From Synergistaceae bacterium (GTDB lineage Bacteria > Synergistota > Synergistia > Synergistales > Aminobacteriaceae): a DNA stretch of 64,000 nucleotides. The position numbers were made by a program, and so were the translations under genes. Shown in pieces: positions 8,583-17,280 of the stretch; within the stretch, counting starts at the first letter, position 1, and the number at the start of each line of letters is the position of its first letter. The stretch spans positions 1 to 64,000 of the forward strand of contig JAFSKV010000066.1 in the NCBI GenBank assembly GCA_017448795.1. Direction: 5' to 3'. Below the pieces are notes generated by a model that saw nothing but the letters and a program-made list of their open reading frames with translations, ran no database searches and had not been told where the DNA came from.

Positions 8583-8614
8583 AAAACCTCCGGGAGAATG
8601 TGTGTTCCCGGAGG
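8583..8614 (-). terminator. Rho-independent terminator of prepilin gene
   Basis: Perfect 9-bp stem CCTCCGGGA (8587-8595) with TCCCGGAGG (8606-8614), loop of 10. The U-run lies on the minus strand (aaaa at 8583-8586). It may act in both directions between convergent genes. Confidence 0.75.
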
Positions 8615-8644
8615 CTGGGCTGTCGTCGTGTGTGATTTGGGGAG

Positions 8645-9166
8645 TTATGGTGTCGTTGTCGTTGGTGTGGCTTGGATCTTGCCGGACATGAGTCTTACCT
8701 CGAACTCGTATTTGCCCGCAGGCATCACATCTTTTTCAGCAGCATCCCAGTATTGATTATAGCCTTTTATCTTCTGCAACGCTGTCCTGATGTCGGAATT
8801 TTCAGGGTCGTCGGAGAAGTCCACTGTTACTTTCCAGTTTTCGATACCTTTGCCTGTAGCAACATACTTGACTTTATTACCCCCTGTACTGAAATCAACC
8901 CACGTAGGCAAAGTAACCAGAAGCATATCATCTGCTTCTACATCAGAAAGGCTGGTTACTCCTGTAGGCATCTCTCTGTCTTCATCAACTACATACAACG
9001 CCGCCGCTGTCTTGCAGGCCTCAACATTCCGCGCTATCGTAGCCGCCTTAGCCTTTGCCGTCGCGCCCCTCACCGAGTAAGTCATGACACTAGCAAGCGT
9101 AGCCAGAATCGCCACCACAACCAGCAGCTCAACCAGCGTGAAACCCTTGCGCGCCCTCTTCATCAT
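8645..9166 (-). CDS. Type IV pilin / type II secretion pseudopilin-like protein
   Basis: A 173-residue prepilin: short basic leader MMKRARKG, cleavage site G^F, then the hydrophobic N-methylated helix TLVELLVVVAILATLASV with the essential Glu at position +5. The globular part has one Cys and a Thr/Pro tail. The ATG at 9166 follows an aggagg site; an earlier in-frame ATG at 9193 has none. Assembled in the inner membrane and exported as part of a pilus or pseudopilus. No assembly ATPase, PilC or prepilin peptidase lies nearby, so it is an orphan here. Which system uses it is unknown. Confidence 0.85.
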   Translation of the reverse strand: MMKRARKGFTLVELLVVVAILATLASVMTYSVRGATAKAKAATIARNVEACKTAAALYVVDEDREMPTGVTSLSDVEADDMLLVTLPTWVDFSTGGNKVKYVATGKGIENWKVTVDFSDDPENSDIRTALQKIKGYNQYWDAAEKDVMPAGKYEFEVRLMSGKIQATPTTTTP

Positions 9167-9364
9167 ATACCGCCCTCCTGTATTCAGACACACTCAGATT
9201 GTCATGTCCCGTACAGTCCATTCCGTCCAAGTATGCCCCGGAGGACACCTGAAGCGATGACTGCCTGCCTTGTTGCGCTTGTTACATGAAGTTTATCATG
9301 GAATGCGGAAATAGCATCACATGCCGCGATATGCAAAACATGCCCCGCACACTCCTGCCCGCGC

Positions 9365-9397
9365 AAAAAATCCCCCTGCCGCAATGACAAGGGGATT
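9365..9397 (-). terminator. Terminator of the TRAP/reductase operon
   Basis: Ten-bp stem AATCCCCCTG (9369-9378) with CAAGGGGATT (9388-9397), loop 9, minus-strand U-run from the aaaaaa run at 9365-9370. It lies about 30 bases past the reductase stop. The 190 bases between it and the prepilin gene show no further gene. Confidence 0.82.
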
Positions 9398-9426
9398 CCC
9401 GTTTTCACAGTCAGTTGCTTGCTACG

Positions 9427-11475
9427 CTACTTCCCTAGAGCCGCGTTCCTCCCTGCGATTCTTCCGAACACTACACCGTCAGTAAGCGCGTTTCCTCCGA
9501 CTCTGTTCGAGCCGTGAATGCCCCCGGTAACCTCGCCTGCCGCGTAAAGCCCCGGTATCACGCTCCCGTCCTCACGCAGAACCTGAGCCTCAGTGTTGAT
9601 CTTCACGCCGCCCATTGTGTGGTGAAGTGTCGGCGACAAAGGCACGCAGTAGAACGGGGCTTTTGCGATTGGCAGCTCTACTTCATCCTTCTCGAAGTCT
9701 GTATCTTTCCCGGCCGCAACAAGCTCATTGTACCGGGCAACAGTCGCCTTCAAGCCCTCAGCGTCAATGCCAGCCTTGTTCGCGAGTTCCTCAAGGGTAT
9801 TGCCGACATAGAGATAACCCTTGCTCGTGAGGTTGTCCAGCTCGGCAGGAGGAAGCTCCTTAACGCCCGCGTAGAATCCGCCCTCACTGTCGAATATCGA
9901 GTACATGATCTGTCCAGGCTGTGCTATTGTCGCGTTGGAGATTACATCCCTGCGTCCGCTCTCCTCAACAAAGCGTTTGCCTTCCTTGTTGACGTAGATT
10001 GAGTTCTTGATGACCCCGGCGAAGTGGCTCTGCAGTCCTCCTGTTACCGGGTTTCCGTGCGGATGAATCTGTACATACTGCATCCCCTCAAGTGCCGCGC
10101 CTGCATTTACCGCCATCGTGATCCCGTCGCCTGTTGACGTTGGGGCGTTGGACGTGGGAAGACCGCTGAGGCCGTTATACTTCCTGACGAGCTCCGCGCT
10201 TGCCGCATAGCCTCCTGTTGCGAGGACTACCCCCTTGTCCGCGATGAACCTGTATTCCTGGCCGTTCTTGGTGTCGAAAGCAACAACCTCATTCACGCGC
10301 CCGTTTTTGTCGGCAACGAGCTGTTCTGCCTTGCAGTTGAGGATGACCTTTCCGCCGAGTTCAGCGACTCTCTTCGCGAGGGGGGCAACGAAGCCGTTGA
10401 AGGCTATCTTGTCTTTCTCGTCGAGACTGCGAGGCCACAAGCCGCCGATTGTCTGGTACACCATCTCAGTCCACACAGTCCCGTGATCCGTCAGCCAGTG
10501 CCGGGCTTCGAGTGCGTTGCGGGTCAGGACTGCCACAAGTGCCGGGTCAGCCTTGAAGTCTCCTGCCTCAAGAGTATTCATGAAGAACTTTTCGACGCTG
10601 TCCTCGACGGGGGGATTCATCTTGCTCTGTCTCTCAGGGTCTGGAGCGTTGAGAGTCCCGCCAGCCCTCGCAGTGTTGCCGCCAATCATCTCGTTCTTCT
10701 CAAGGATGATGACAGTCGCGCCGTTCTCCAGAGCCTCAGTAGCCGCCGCGAAACCTGCTCCGCCCGCGCCTATCACGATAACGTCAGCCTTCATCTCAAC
10801 GGGGGTATCACTCTTTGCGGGGTACTCGATTTTCCGGCCCTCAAGGACTGACATTGTGATTCCCGTCTGCTTCAGGCAATCACGAACTGCCGCCATGAAT
10901 GCCCCGCTTGTTACGGTCGCCCCGCTGACAGCATCACATGCTATTGACTGGTTGGCGATGATTTTCCCGGTCAGAAGCTCAATCGCCGTTATTCCAATTC
11001 CGGGGGACTCTATGCTCTCTGTCTTGATGTCGGTGATTTTGTCCTCCGTTACCGTCATCGTTACCTTGATTGCTCCGTTGTGGCCTGTTACTGTGGCGGT
11101 GTATGTGCCGGGCTTGAAGGTGCTTACGGTCTCTGAGACTTTCCCGGAGGCTTGGGCAATGCAGGCGTTCACGGCTTCTTTCAGCGCGTTGGACGACATT
11201 GTTGCGCCGGTCATTCCGTCAACCTGTGTGCTTTGAGCTGACAGAATCGCGGGGATGACCTTCTCGAACGCCTTATCGCCGAGTCCGGGTGTTTCTTCGT
11301 GCTTCACTATCTTTATGTCCGTGATTTTGTCCGCGTCAAACGTAACTGATACTTCGATGGGGACGTTGACGTTGTTACCTGTTGCTTTTGCCGTGTACGT
11401 TCCGGGGGTGTAGGCCTCAGCGCATATGCACAGCAACATTACCGCTACGATTGCCAGTGCTATAACTTTCTTCAT
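9427..11475 (-). CDS. Exported FMN/FAD reductase of the fumarate/urocanate reductase family
   Basis: A 682-residue exported flavoprotein: Sec signal (1-21), two FMN_bind domains (about 25-105 and 120-205, each with the flavinylation motif, DGMTGATMSS at 86-95 and SGATVTSGA at 184-192), then an FAD_binding_2 reductase domain (about 229-680) opening with VIVIGAGGAGFAAA. Catalytic-type residues of soluble fumarate reductases are visible: IHPHG, ESGRRD with the proton-shuttle Arg region, LHHTMGGV, and GLYAAGEVTGGIHGSNRVGG. This fits periplasmic reduction of an enoate-type electron acceptor. Last gene of the operon behind the TRAP genes. Substrate unknown; a cyclic unsaturated acid is inferred from neighbours. 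Confidence 0.88.
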   Translation of the reverse strand: MKKVIALAIVAVMLLCICAEAYTPGTYTAKATGNNVNVPIEVSVTFDADKITDIKIVKHEETPGLGDKAFEKVIPAILSAQSTQVDGMTGATMSSNALKEAVNACIAQASGKVSETVSTFKPGTYTATVTGHNGAIKVTMTVTEDKITDIKTESIESPGIGITAIELLTGKIIANQSIACDAVSGATVTSGAFMAAVRDCLKQTGITMSVLEGRKIEYPAKSDTPVEMKADVIVIGAGGAGFAAATEALENGATVIILEKNEMIGGNTARAGGTLNAPDPERQSKMNPPVEDSVEKFFMNTLEAGDFKADPALVAVLTRNALEARHWLTDHGTVWTEMVYQTIGGLWPRSLDEKDKIAFNGFVAPLAKRVAELGGKVILNCKAEQLVADKNGRVNEVVAFDTKNGQEYRFIADKGVVLATGGYAASAELVRKYNGLSGLPTSNAPTSTGDGITMAVNAGAALEGMQYVQIHPHGNPVTGGLQSHFAGVIKNSIYVNKEGKRFVEESGRRDVISNATIAQPGQIMYSIFDSEGGFYAGVKELPPAELDNLTSKGYLYVGNTLEELANKAGIDAEGLKATVARYNELVAAGKDTDFEKDEVELPIAKAPFYCVPLSPTLHHTMGGVKINTEAQVLREDGSVIPGLYAAGEVTGGIHGSNRVGGNALTDGVVFGRIAGRNAALGK

Positions 11476-11496
11476 GTTTGCGCCTCCTTATGATAA

Positions 11497-11526
11497 CCCC
11501 CGGCAATGCCTGGACACTACCGGGGG
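11497..11526 (-). promoter_or_regulatory. Intra-operon GC hairpin before reductase gene
   Basis: CCCCCGG (11497-11503) pairs with CCGGGGG (11520-11526). No U-run follows, so it is more likely an attenuator, processing or mRNA-stability element between dctP and the reductase than a full terminator. Confidence 0.5.
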
Positions 11527-11548
11527 ATGAATATTGCTGACTTGGTGA

Positions 11549-12661
11549 TTATTCTGCAGGTTTTGCTTCCGCTGGAGCTGGTGCTTCAACAGGTGCGGGG
11601 GCTGTCGGAGCTGCTTGCGACTGAGACGCTGATTCCGCCGGCTTCTCGATCGCGCTGGCAAGCTCAAGGCTCTTCTCAAGGATTGTGGCGAGTCCGTTCG
11701 TTACACCGTCAATCCTCCTGTAGAGGTCTCTCACTCCCTGGACCGCTAGGACATCCGTGAAGAATGAGTTGTCGTACTCAATCATCTTCATGTTGCCCTT
11801 GACGAGGATTTCCTTGTTGGACTTGTCGATTTCCTCAAGTTTCGGGCGCATCTCGGTTAGAGCCTCGGATATGGCCTTGTCGAGGACTGCCTTGTGCTCC
11901 GGCGAAAGAGCGTCGTACAGCTTCTTGTTCATGCATATCTGGTTGCAGTAGAGGATGTGATTCGTGCAGGCAAGGAAATTCTGCACTTCCTCAAAGTGCG
12001 CGCCCACGCATGTATCAGCCGCGTTCTCCTGAGCGTTGACTGTCCCCTGCTGGAGGGAGATGTACAGTTCCGCCCAAGCAAGCGGTGTAGGCTCCGCGCC
12101 GATTGCCGTCCAGAAATCCATGTGGTTCTTGTTCTCCATCGTGCGGATCTGGAGTCCCTTGAAGTCTGAGAGGGTCTGCAAATCCTTGTTGGCCGTCGTG
12201 AGCCTGTATGTCGCGTTCTGCATGAAGCCAAGAAGGTGAAGCCCGGCTTTCTCGTAGGCCTCGGAGATTTTCTTGTGGAACTCGGAGTCGCCGTTAAGCA
12301 CCTTGTCGATTGTGTCGCCGTTATATCTCGCGAACACCATAGGAAGGTCGAACACAGCTACTTCCGGGATGAACGACACAACCGGGGCTGTCTGGCACAG
12401 CATGATTGCGATATATCCCTTCTGTGCCTGACGGAGCAAATCCGCGTCGCCGCCAAGTTCGCCGTTGGGGAAATAGTCGATGACGAGTCCCGCGTTTGCC
12501 GCTCTCACTTTCTCCTGCACAAGCTGGACGAACACCTGTCCTGCCGCGCCCTTCGCTGTAGTGTCGGCGGTAACAAGCCACAGTTCATCCATCTCTGACG
12601 CTCCGAACGCTGCCGAGCCGAGAGCAAGCGCCAACATAAGGGCAACGATAAATTTCTTCAT
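11549..12661 (-). CDS. dctP: TRAP transporter solute-binding subunit, DctP family
   Basis: A 370-residue periplasmic binding protein with a Sec signal (1-20). DctP-family features include FPNGELGGDADLLRQAQKG, LPMVFARY, GLQIRTMENKNHMDFWTAIGA with the carboxylate-binding Arg, and TPLAWAELYISLQQGTVNAQEN. This family usually binds organic acids through that Arg. The last 25 residues form an unusual Ala/Pro/Glu-rich tail beyond the fold. It ends the tripartite dctQ-dctM-dctP set and precedes the reductase. Ligand is inferred from context only (shikimate- or quinate-like acid). Confidence 0.92.
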   Translation of the reverse strand: MKKFIVALMLALALGSAAFGASEMDELWLVTADTTAKGAAGQVFVQLVQEKVRAANAGLVIDYFPNGELGGDADLLRQAQKGYIAIMLCQTAPVVSFIPEVAVFDLPMVFARYNGDTIDKVLNGDSEFHKKISEAYEKAGLHLLGFMQNATYRLTTANKDLQTLSDFKGLQIRTMENKNHMDFWTAIGAEPTPLAWAELYISLQQGTVNAQENAADTCVGAHFEEVQNFLACTNHILYCNQICMNKKLYDALSPEHKAVLDKAISEALTEMRPKLEEIDKSNKEILVKGNMKMIEYDNSFFTDVLAVQGVRDLYRRIDGVTNGLATILEKSLELASAIEKPAESASQSQAAPTAPAPVEAPAPAEAKPAE

Positions 12662-12673
12662 GACTTCACCCTC

Positions 12674-13963
12674 CTAATATACAAGCCATGTGCTTATCTC
12701 AGGAATGTAGACGATAAGCGCGAGTGAAAGCAGGAATGCCACGATGAACGGGAACGCTCTCTTTGCGACATCCATAGGCTGATCCTGAGAGATATTGCCC
12801 GCGACGAACAAGTCAAGTCCGAACGGAGGAGTCGCAAGCCCTATCGACAAGCAGCACACAAGAACAACGCCGAAATGTACCTCGTCAACACCAAGCATCT
12901 TGACCGCAGGCAGAAGGACGGGTGCGAGAATGATAATCGCCGGGCCGGTGTCCATAATCATGCCCAGAATCAGGAAGATGATTGTGCAGACTGTCAGGAC
13001 TGAAACGGAGCTGTGGAAGTTGTTGACGATGAAATCCTGCACCGCTGATGTCGCGTGAGTGAGTGAGAGGACGCGCCCGAATGCTGTCGCAAACGCGAGG
13101 ACAAATGCGAGTCCGCCGTAAGTCTTGACGCTGCCCGTGAGGAATCCCGGAAGAGCCGAGAAGCTGATTGTCCGCTCAATGAACAGGCACACGATGATTG
13201 CGTAGAAGACCGACACAACCGCCGCTTCAGTCGGGGTGAAGAAGCCCGTGTAAATACCGCCGAGAATGATAATCGGGCACATCAGAGCCCAGAAGGAGTC
13301 CTTGAAGAGAGGCCAGAATCCGTCTTTGCTGATGTCATCGAGACGAGCCTTAATCTTCGCTTTGTCCTCGCCCTTAGTCATGCAGTAGAACACAGCGTAG
13401 GCCATCAGGAACAAGCCGATAAGGATGCCCGGGAAAACTCCGCCCAAGAAGAGCTTGCCTGTTGACACGCCCGTAGCCAGCGAGTAAAGCACGAACGGTA
13501 TCGACGGGGGAATGATGACTCCCAAGCCGCCGGCAACCGCTATGAGTCCCGCCGCCCACGTCTTGTTGTAGCCGAGGTCAACCATGAAGGGGACGCACAT
13601 TGCGCCGACAGCCGCCGTTGTAGCAGGGCCTGAGCCTGAGATTGCCCCGTAGAACAGGCAGGTGAGAACGACCGCGCAGGGAATGCCGCCCGTCATCCTT
13701 CCCACGAAATAGGAGAAGAAGTTGAACAGTTTCTTGGAGATTCCGCCCTCAGCCATGATAACGCCGCCGAGTATGAACAGGGGAACCGCAAGAATCGGTG
13801 TCGAGTTCGCGCCGGACAAAGTGTTATCGACGATCTGGGGAATGACCCCGCCGCGCGCCATCATGAGGATGGGGGCGACCGAGCCGAGAATCATGCTGAC
13901 CCCGATAGGTATCGAGATGATTATTGCCACAAGGAACACTACGAATACGAGTAACGCTGCCAT
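12674..13963 (-). CDS. dctM: TRAP transporter large permease, DctM family
   Basis: A 429-residue inner-membrane protein with about 12 helices, the Na+-driven channel subunit of TRAP transporters. Family features: the N-terminal hydrophobic start, GGVIMAEGGISKKLFNF, SGSGPATTAAVGAMCVPFM, PPSIPFVLYSLATGVSTGKLF, FFTPTEAAVVSVFYA and LATPPFGLDLFV near the C-terminus. It starts 3 bases after dctQ and ends 12 bases before dctP, a tight operon. Confidence 0.94.
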   Translation of the reverse strand: MAALLVFVVFLVAIIISIPIGVSMILGSVAPILMMARGGVIPQIVDNTLSGANSTPILAVPLFILGGVIMAEGGISKKLFNFFSYFVGRMTGGIPCAVVLTCLFYGAISGSGPATTAAVGAMCVPFMVDLGYNKTWAAGLIAVAGGLGVIIPPSIPFVLYSLATGVSTGKLFLGGVFPGILIGLFLMAYAVFYCMTKGEDKAKIKARLDDISKDGFWPLFKDSFWALMCPIIILGGIYTGFFTPTEAAVVSVFYAIIVCLFIERTISFSALPGFLTGSVKTYGGLAFVLAFATAFGRVLSLTHATSAVQDFIVNNFHSSVSVLTVCTIIFLILGMIMDTGPAIIILAPVLLPAVKMLGVDEVHFGVVLVCCLSIGLATPPFGLDLFVAGNISQDQPMDVAKRAFPFIVAFLLSLALIVYIPEISTWLVY

Positions 13964-13966
13964 AGA

Positions 13967-14539
13967 TTACTTCGCCCCCTCTGCTGACTTTGCCGCTTCA
14001 AGCTCGGCCTGCGCGTCAAGCTGTGTCTGCTCAAGCGTGGTAAGCTCCTTCTCGTTGAACTTGCTCAGGTGGATGAAGAACATCTGCACCGCCCTGAGTG
14101 TCGCCAGCCCGAACCCGAAAAGACCGCACGCATAAAGCCACCACATAGGCCAGTTCATCGCGGGAGAAGTCTCAGCCTTCGCGCCCTCCAGCATTTCGCC
14201 CGCTGACCACTTCAGGCACTCTATGCTGTGATACGCAAGCAGAGCCATGCAGGCCGCAACGATAATGTCGACGCAAAGATTGATGGTCTTGCGCAGTTTC
14301 TGGGGCATGAGGTCAAGCACCACGCTAACACGGAGCATGTTGGCCTTCCTGATTGTGTAGGGAAGGGAGATGAACACGCTCATTATCCACATGAAGCGGG
14401 AAAATTCCTCCGCCCACGTGAGGGACTGGATGAACGGGATTTTCCTGACGACAACCTGAAGCATCATGACACATGCGATCAGTATCAGGAATATGACAAG
14501 TAAGCACTCCTCGAAATGCTCGTCAAGCCATTTGAACAT
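13967..14539 (-). CDS. dctQ: TRAP transporter small permease, DctQ family
   Basis: A 190-residue four-helix membrane protein. The DctQ signature is seen in SLTWAEEFSRFMWIMSVFISLPYTIRKA (split here by length: W-A-E-E then F-x-x-W), followed by two further helices and a charged, likely cytoplasmic tail (LTTLEQTQLDAQAELEAA). It is the first of the three TRAP genes. Somewhat longer than usual because of that tail. Confidence 0.9.
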   Translation of the reverse strand: MFKWLDEHFEECLLVIFLILIACVMMLQVVVRKIPFIQSLTWAEEFSRFMWIMSVFISLPYTIRKANMLRVSVVLDLMPQKLRKTINLCVDIIVAACMALLAYHSIECLKWSAGEMLEGAKAETSPAMNWPMWWLYACGLFGFGLATLRAVQMFFIHLSKFNEKELTTLEQTQLDAQAELEAAKSAEGAK

Positions 14540-14574
14540 GAAACAAACTCCTCCTGACTGTGAAAATATTATTG

Positions 14575-14596
14575 CCCCCGGATGTCGCGCCGGGGG
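14575..14596 (-). promoter_or_regulatory. Intra-operon GC hairpin between lyase and dctQ
   Basis: CCCCCGG (14575-14581) pairs with CCGGGGG (14590-14596), loop 8, and no strong U-run. Like the 11497 hairpin it separates functional blocks of the operon and may set the ratio of enzyme to transporter mRNA. Confidence 0.5.
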
Positions 14597-14609
14597 TTTG
14601 CTGCCTTTG

Positions 14610-15551
14610 TTACTCTGCCTGAGACGCGATTAAATCCTTCGAGCGTCCAGCCCTGAGAACGTAGCTGTCCAGGTCATGGCCGACAATCTCGCGTACCTTG
14701 CGGGACATCTCCATAACCTTGAGAACGTCGACTCCCGTCTCAATTCCCATCTCGTCCATCATGTTGATTACGTCCTCAGATGAGATATTGCCAGCCGCGC
14801 CCGGTACGAACGGACAGCCGCCGAGCCCGCCGAATGAGGCATCAAAGCGTGTCATTCCTGCCTGCATTGCCGCGATTATGTTGGCGATTGCCGCGCCGCG
14901 TGTGTTGTGGAAGTGAAGCCACCATGAAGCCTGGGGGTATTTCCCGCGCACGTGCCTGCAAAGCTCGAATACCTGATTGGGGACTGCCTGCCCTGAAGCG
15001 TCCGACAAAGAGATTTCGTTGATGCCAACCTTCAAGTAAGCCTCAATTATCGCGTCAACATCCTCAACGGGAGTCCTTCCTTCCCAAGGGGACGCAAAAG
15101 GCATTGAGATTGAGCCGGAGATTTCGATTCCGTTCTCATTGGCCATCTTCACGCAGTCCGCGAAGCCCGCAACGCTCTCTTCTGGAGTCCTGTTGAGATT
15201 CTTTAGGTTGTGCATACGGCTTGCTGACACGTTGAGCTTGACCTTCTTGCATCCGCAGTCTATAGCCCTCTGAACGCCGCGAGTGTTGGGGATTAACGCC
15301 CTGAGCTGTACATCCTCCGGGACCTCGCCGATTCTCTTGAAGACTTCATCAGTGTCCGCCATCTGAGGGACTCTCACGGGGTGCATGAATGAGCCTACCT
15401 CAATGACCTTGTAGCCCGCCTCAATGAAGCCCCGCAGGATTTCTACCTTCTGGTCGGTTGTGGGGTAAACTTTCTCGTTCTGTATGCCGTCCCTGAGACC
15501 GACCTCGCATATTGTTACCTTTGCCGCGTAAAAGCTGGGTATATTCTTCAT
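14610..15551 (-). CDS. HMG-CoA lyase-like DRE-TIM metallolyase
   Basis: A 313-residue TIM-barrel metallolyase of the hydroxymethylglutaryl-CoA lyase branch. Motifs: EVGLRDGIQNE (DRE-type metal site), SLSDASGQAVP, the HFHNTRGAAIAN metal His pair, and the family signature FDASFGGLGGCPFVPGAAGN with its Cys. The ATG at 15551 has an aggtg site 6 bases upstream and overlaps the aroD-like stop region; a GTG 9 bases earlier is possible. No CoA transferase or ligase is near, so a non-CoA aldol-type substrate, or one activated elsewhere, is conceivable. True leucine-type HMG-CoA lysis cannot be excluded. Confidence 0.85.
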   Translation of the reverse strand: MKNIPSFYAAKVTICEVGLRDGIQNEKVYPTTDQKVEILRGFIEAGYKVIEVGSFMHPVRVPQMADTDEVFKRIGEVPEDVQLRALIPNTRGVQRAIDCGCKKVKLNVSASRMHNLKNLNRTPEESVAGFADCVKMANENGIEISGSISMPFASPWEGRTPVEDVDAIIEAYLKVGINEISLSDASGQAVPNQVFELCRHVRGKYPQASWWLHFHNTRGAAIANIIAAMQAGMTRFDASFGGLGGCPFVPGAAGNISSEDVINMMDEMGIETGVDVLKVMEMSRKVREIVGHDLDSYVLRAGRSKDLIASQAE

Positions 15552-15552
15552 G

Positions 15553-16344
15553 TTATGCACCTGCCTGTGCGTTGTGAATCTTGGTGAGCATTTCCTTCAA
15601 CTCGCCGACCTGAATTTGACCAGGCGCGGAAGTCTGTCCTGCTGCCCCGAACGTCATGCATGACCCTGAAAGCTCACAGGCAACCCGGCTCATCATCCCA
15701 AGAGGCCCCATCGAGATTGTGAGGAACGGGCGGTCAGTGAGCTTCTCGAACTCAACGGAAGCGGCTATGACTGCGAGAACATCAGCCTTTGACTTGGGCA
15801 TGACGGCAGCCTTGGGCATGTCTGCTCCTGCTCCCTGCTGGTGTCTGAGGGTGGTAACAATCTCGTTCGCGTGAGGAGTCGCAGAGAAGTTGTGCCTTGA
15901 ACCGACAACGAGACAGCCTGCTTCATGAATCTTGCCGACAAGTTCAGCCGAGCAGTCAGAGGCAGGGGCGTTCCAGTCAGTTTTTCCCCAGAACATTTCG
16001 ACATCGACAAGGTCAGCGTCCCCGGATTTTGCTACAGCAAGATTAGCCGCGGCGTAATCCTCAAACTTGGGGGCAATCTCTCCGCCTTCAGGCTTTGTGC
16101 GGATGGTGAACAGTATCGGGGTGTTCTTGAGGACTCCGCGAAGTGCCTTCAACGTCTCAAGCAATACGGGGGTGTTCATCAAGTCAGCGTAGAAATCCGC
16201 CCTCCACTCGACCAAGTCAGCAGGAAGCCGTGTAATCTCTTCAGCCTTTGCGAGGATGTCAGCCTTAGTTTTCGCGACAATGGGGACGATAGTTTTCGGG
16301 ACACCCGCGCCGAGTTCAACGCCGTGAACTTTGATTGTCTTCAT
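15553..16344 (-). CDS. aroD: Type I 3-dehydroquinate dehydratase
   Basis: A 263-residue class I dehydratase making 3-dehydroshikimate from 3-dehydroquinate by a Schiff-base mechanism. Visible catalytic and binding residues: Glu in LVEWRADFY, Arg in LFTIRTKPEGGE, Glu in LVDVEMFWG, His in SRHNFSATP, the Schiff-base Lys in MPKAAVMPKSKADVL, and the closing TFGAAGQTSAPGQ. In this operon, next to a TRAP transporter and a divergent AroE, a catabolic role (quinate/shikimate utilisation) is at least as likely as biosynthesis. It starts 3 bases after the upstream gene's stop. Confidence 0.93.
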   Translation of the reverse strand: MKTIKVHGVELGAGVPKTIVPIVAKTKADILAKAEEITRLPADLVEWRADFYADLMNTPVLLETLKALRGVLKNTPILFTIRTKPEGGEIAPKFEDYAAANLAVAKSGDADLVDVEMFWGKTDWNAPASDCSAELVGKIHEAGCLVVGSRHNFSATPHANEIVTTLRHQQGAGADMPKAAVMPKSKADVLAVIAASVEFEKLTDRPFLTISMGPLGMMSRVACELSGSCMTFGAAGQTSAPGQIQVGELKEMLTKIHNAQAGA

Positions 16345-16347
16345 GGC

Positions 16348-17205
16348 CTAGTCGATACCGTTCGCCGCAAAATACTTCTTGGCGACATCGAGGCACTGCC
16401 TAGCATGTCCTGCAACACCGCGGGCCTTGATTTCCTTCAGGTTGGGAAGCTCAATTGACAGCGGGATGTTGGGCATAGCCTTTACCATGTCAGCGATTGC
16501 CATTGCGCCTTCGCCGGGATACATTCTGCCTTCGCGGGCTGTGAACAGCATAAGGTCATCCTTGATGTTGTCGAGCACGGGGTCTCCGTTGGGCATGTCC
16601 TCAGTTGCCGGGCCTGCAGGTCCGTCGCAAAGGTGGATGAAGCGGAAATACTTGCGGGGTGTTCTCGCGAGCTCTGCACCTGTTACGCCTGCGCGTCCTG
16701 CGTGGAGCGTGTCGACCATCACGAAGACGTTATCACGGTAAAGGTTGTCGATGAGGGTTATATCTTCCTGAAGGTTTCTGACACCCGCCCAAGGAAGGAA
16801 CTCAATGTTGAACATGAGGCCGTACTTCTTGGCCATGTCTGCGACTTTTCCGGCTGTCTCTGTGTACCATTTGACATCGCGTGTCCATACTGAGCCGAGA
16901 ACGTCAGTAGCTCCGAGTTTTGCGGCGGCCTCGAATGCTGGCTCGTACTCGTTGATGTCGAGGTCTTTGCGGATGCGGGCAAGCTCAATGTCCATCACGG
17001 GCATATCGTACTCTTTGAGGGCTGCCTGAATGTCTGCGAAGAGCTTGGGGTCTTCCTGCGGGAGGAATGAAGGTTCACCGGGAAGGTGCATAGGGATTGT
17101 GCGGAGGCTGACGAAATCATACCCGGCTTCTTTTGCGATCTTGATCTGATCCATCGGGTTGGTTCCGGGGATTGTGAGGTATGCGAGTGAAAATTTGCGT
17201 GACAT
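16348..17205 (-). CDS. Sugar phosphate isomerase/epimerase-like TIM barrel (possible 3-dehydroshikimate dehydratase)
   Basis: A 285-residue AP-endonuclease-2/xylose-isomerase-like TIM barrel. Candidate metal ligands are Glu in FNIEFLPW, Asp in VDTLHAGR, His in FIHLCDGP and Glu in LSIELPN. This superfamily includes inosose dehydratases, hydroxypyruvate isomerases and QuiC-type 3-dehydroshikimate dehydratases; the aroD and aroE neighbours favour the last by context, but the sequence alone does not prove it. The ATG at 17205 follows aaaggag at 17219-17225. A hairpin (GCCGCC with GGGCGG region, about 17246-17268) separates it from the aroE-like gene. Confidence 0.82.
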   Translation of the reverse strand: MSRKFSLAYLTIPGTNPMDQIKIAKEAGYDFVSLRTIPMHLPGEPSFLPQEDPKLFADIQAALKEYDMPVMDIELARIRKDLDINEYEPAFEAAAKLGATDVLGSVWTRDVKWYTETAGKVADMAKKYGLMFNIEFLPWAGVRNLQEDITLIDNLYRDNVFVMVDTLHAGRAGVTGAELARTPRKYFRFIHLCDGPAGPATEDMPNGDPVLDNIKDDLMLFTAREGRMYPGEGAMAIADMVKAMPNIPLSIELPNLKEIKARGVAGHARQCLDVAKKYFAANGID

Positions 17206-17280
17206 TGTGATACTTATCTCCTTTCGTGTCGTGAAAATGAACAAACCGCCCATGTGAAAGCGGCGGCATGATTCCTGTTA

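Noticed and set aside
9514-11236. Long plus-strand open frames opposite the reductase gene
   Set aside because: They are antisense to a well-supported flavoprotein, start without ribosome sites and show no family features. High GC third positions create such shadows throughout the window.
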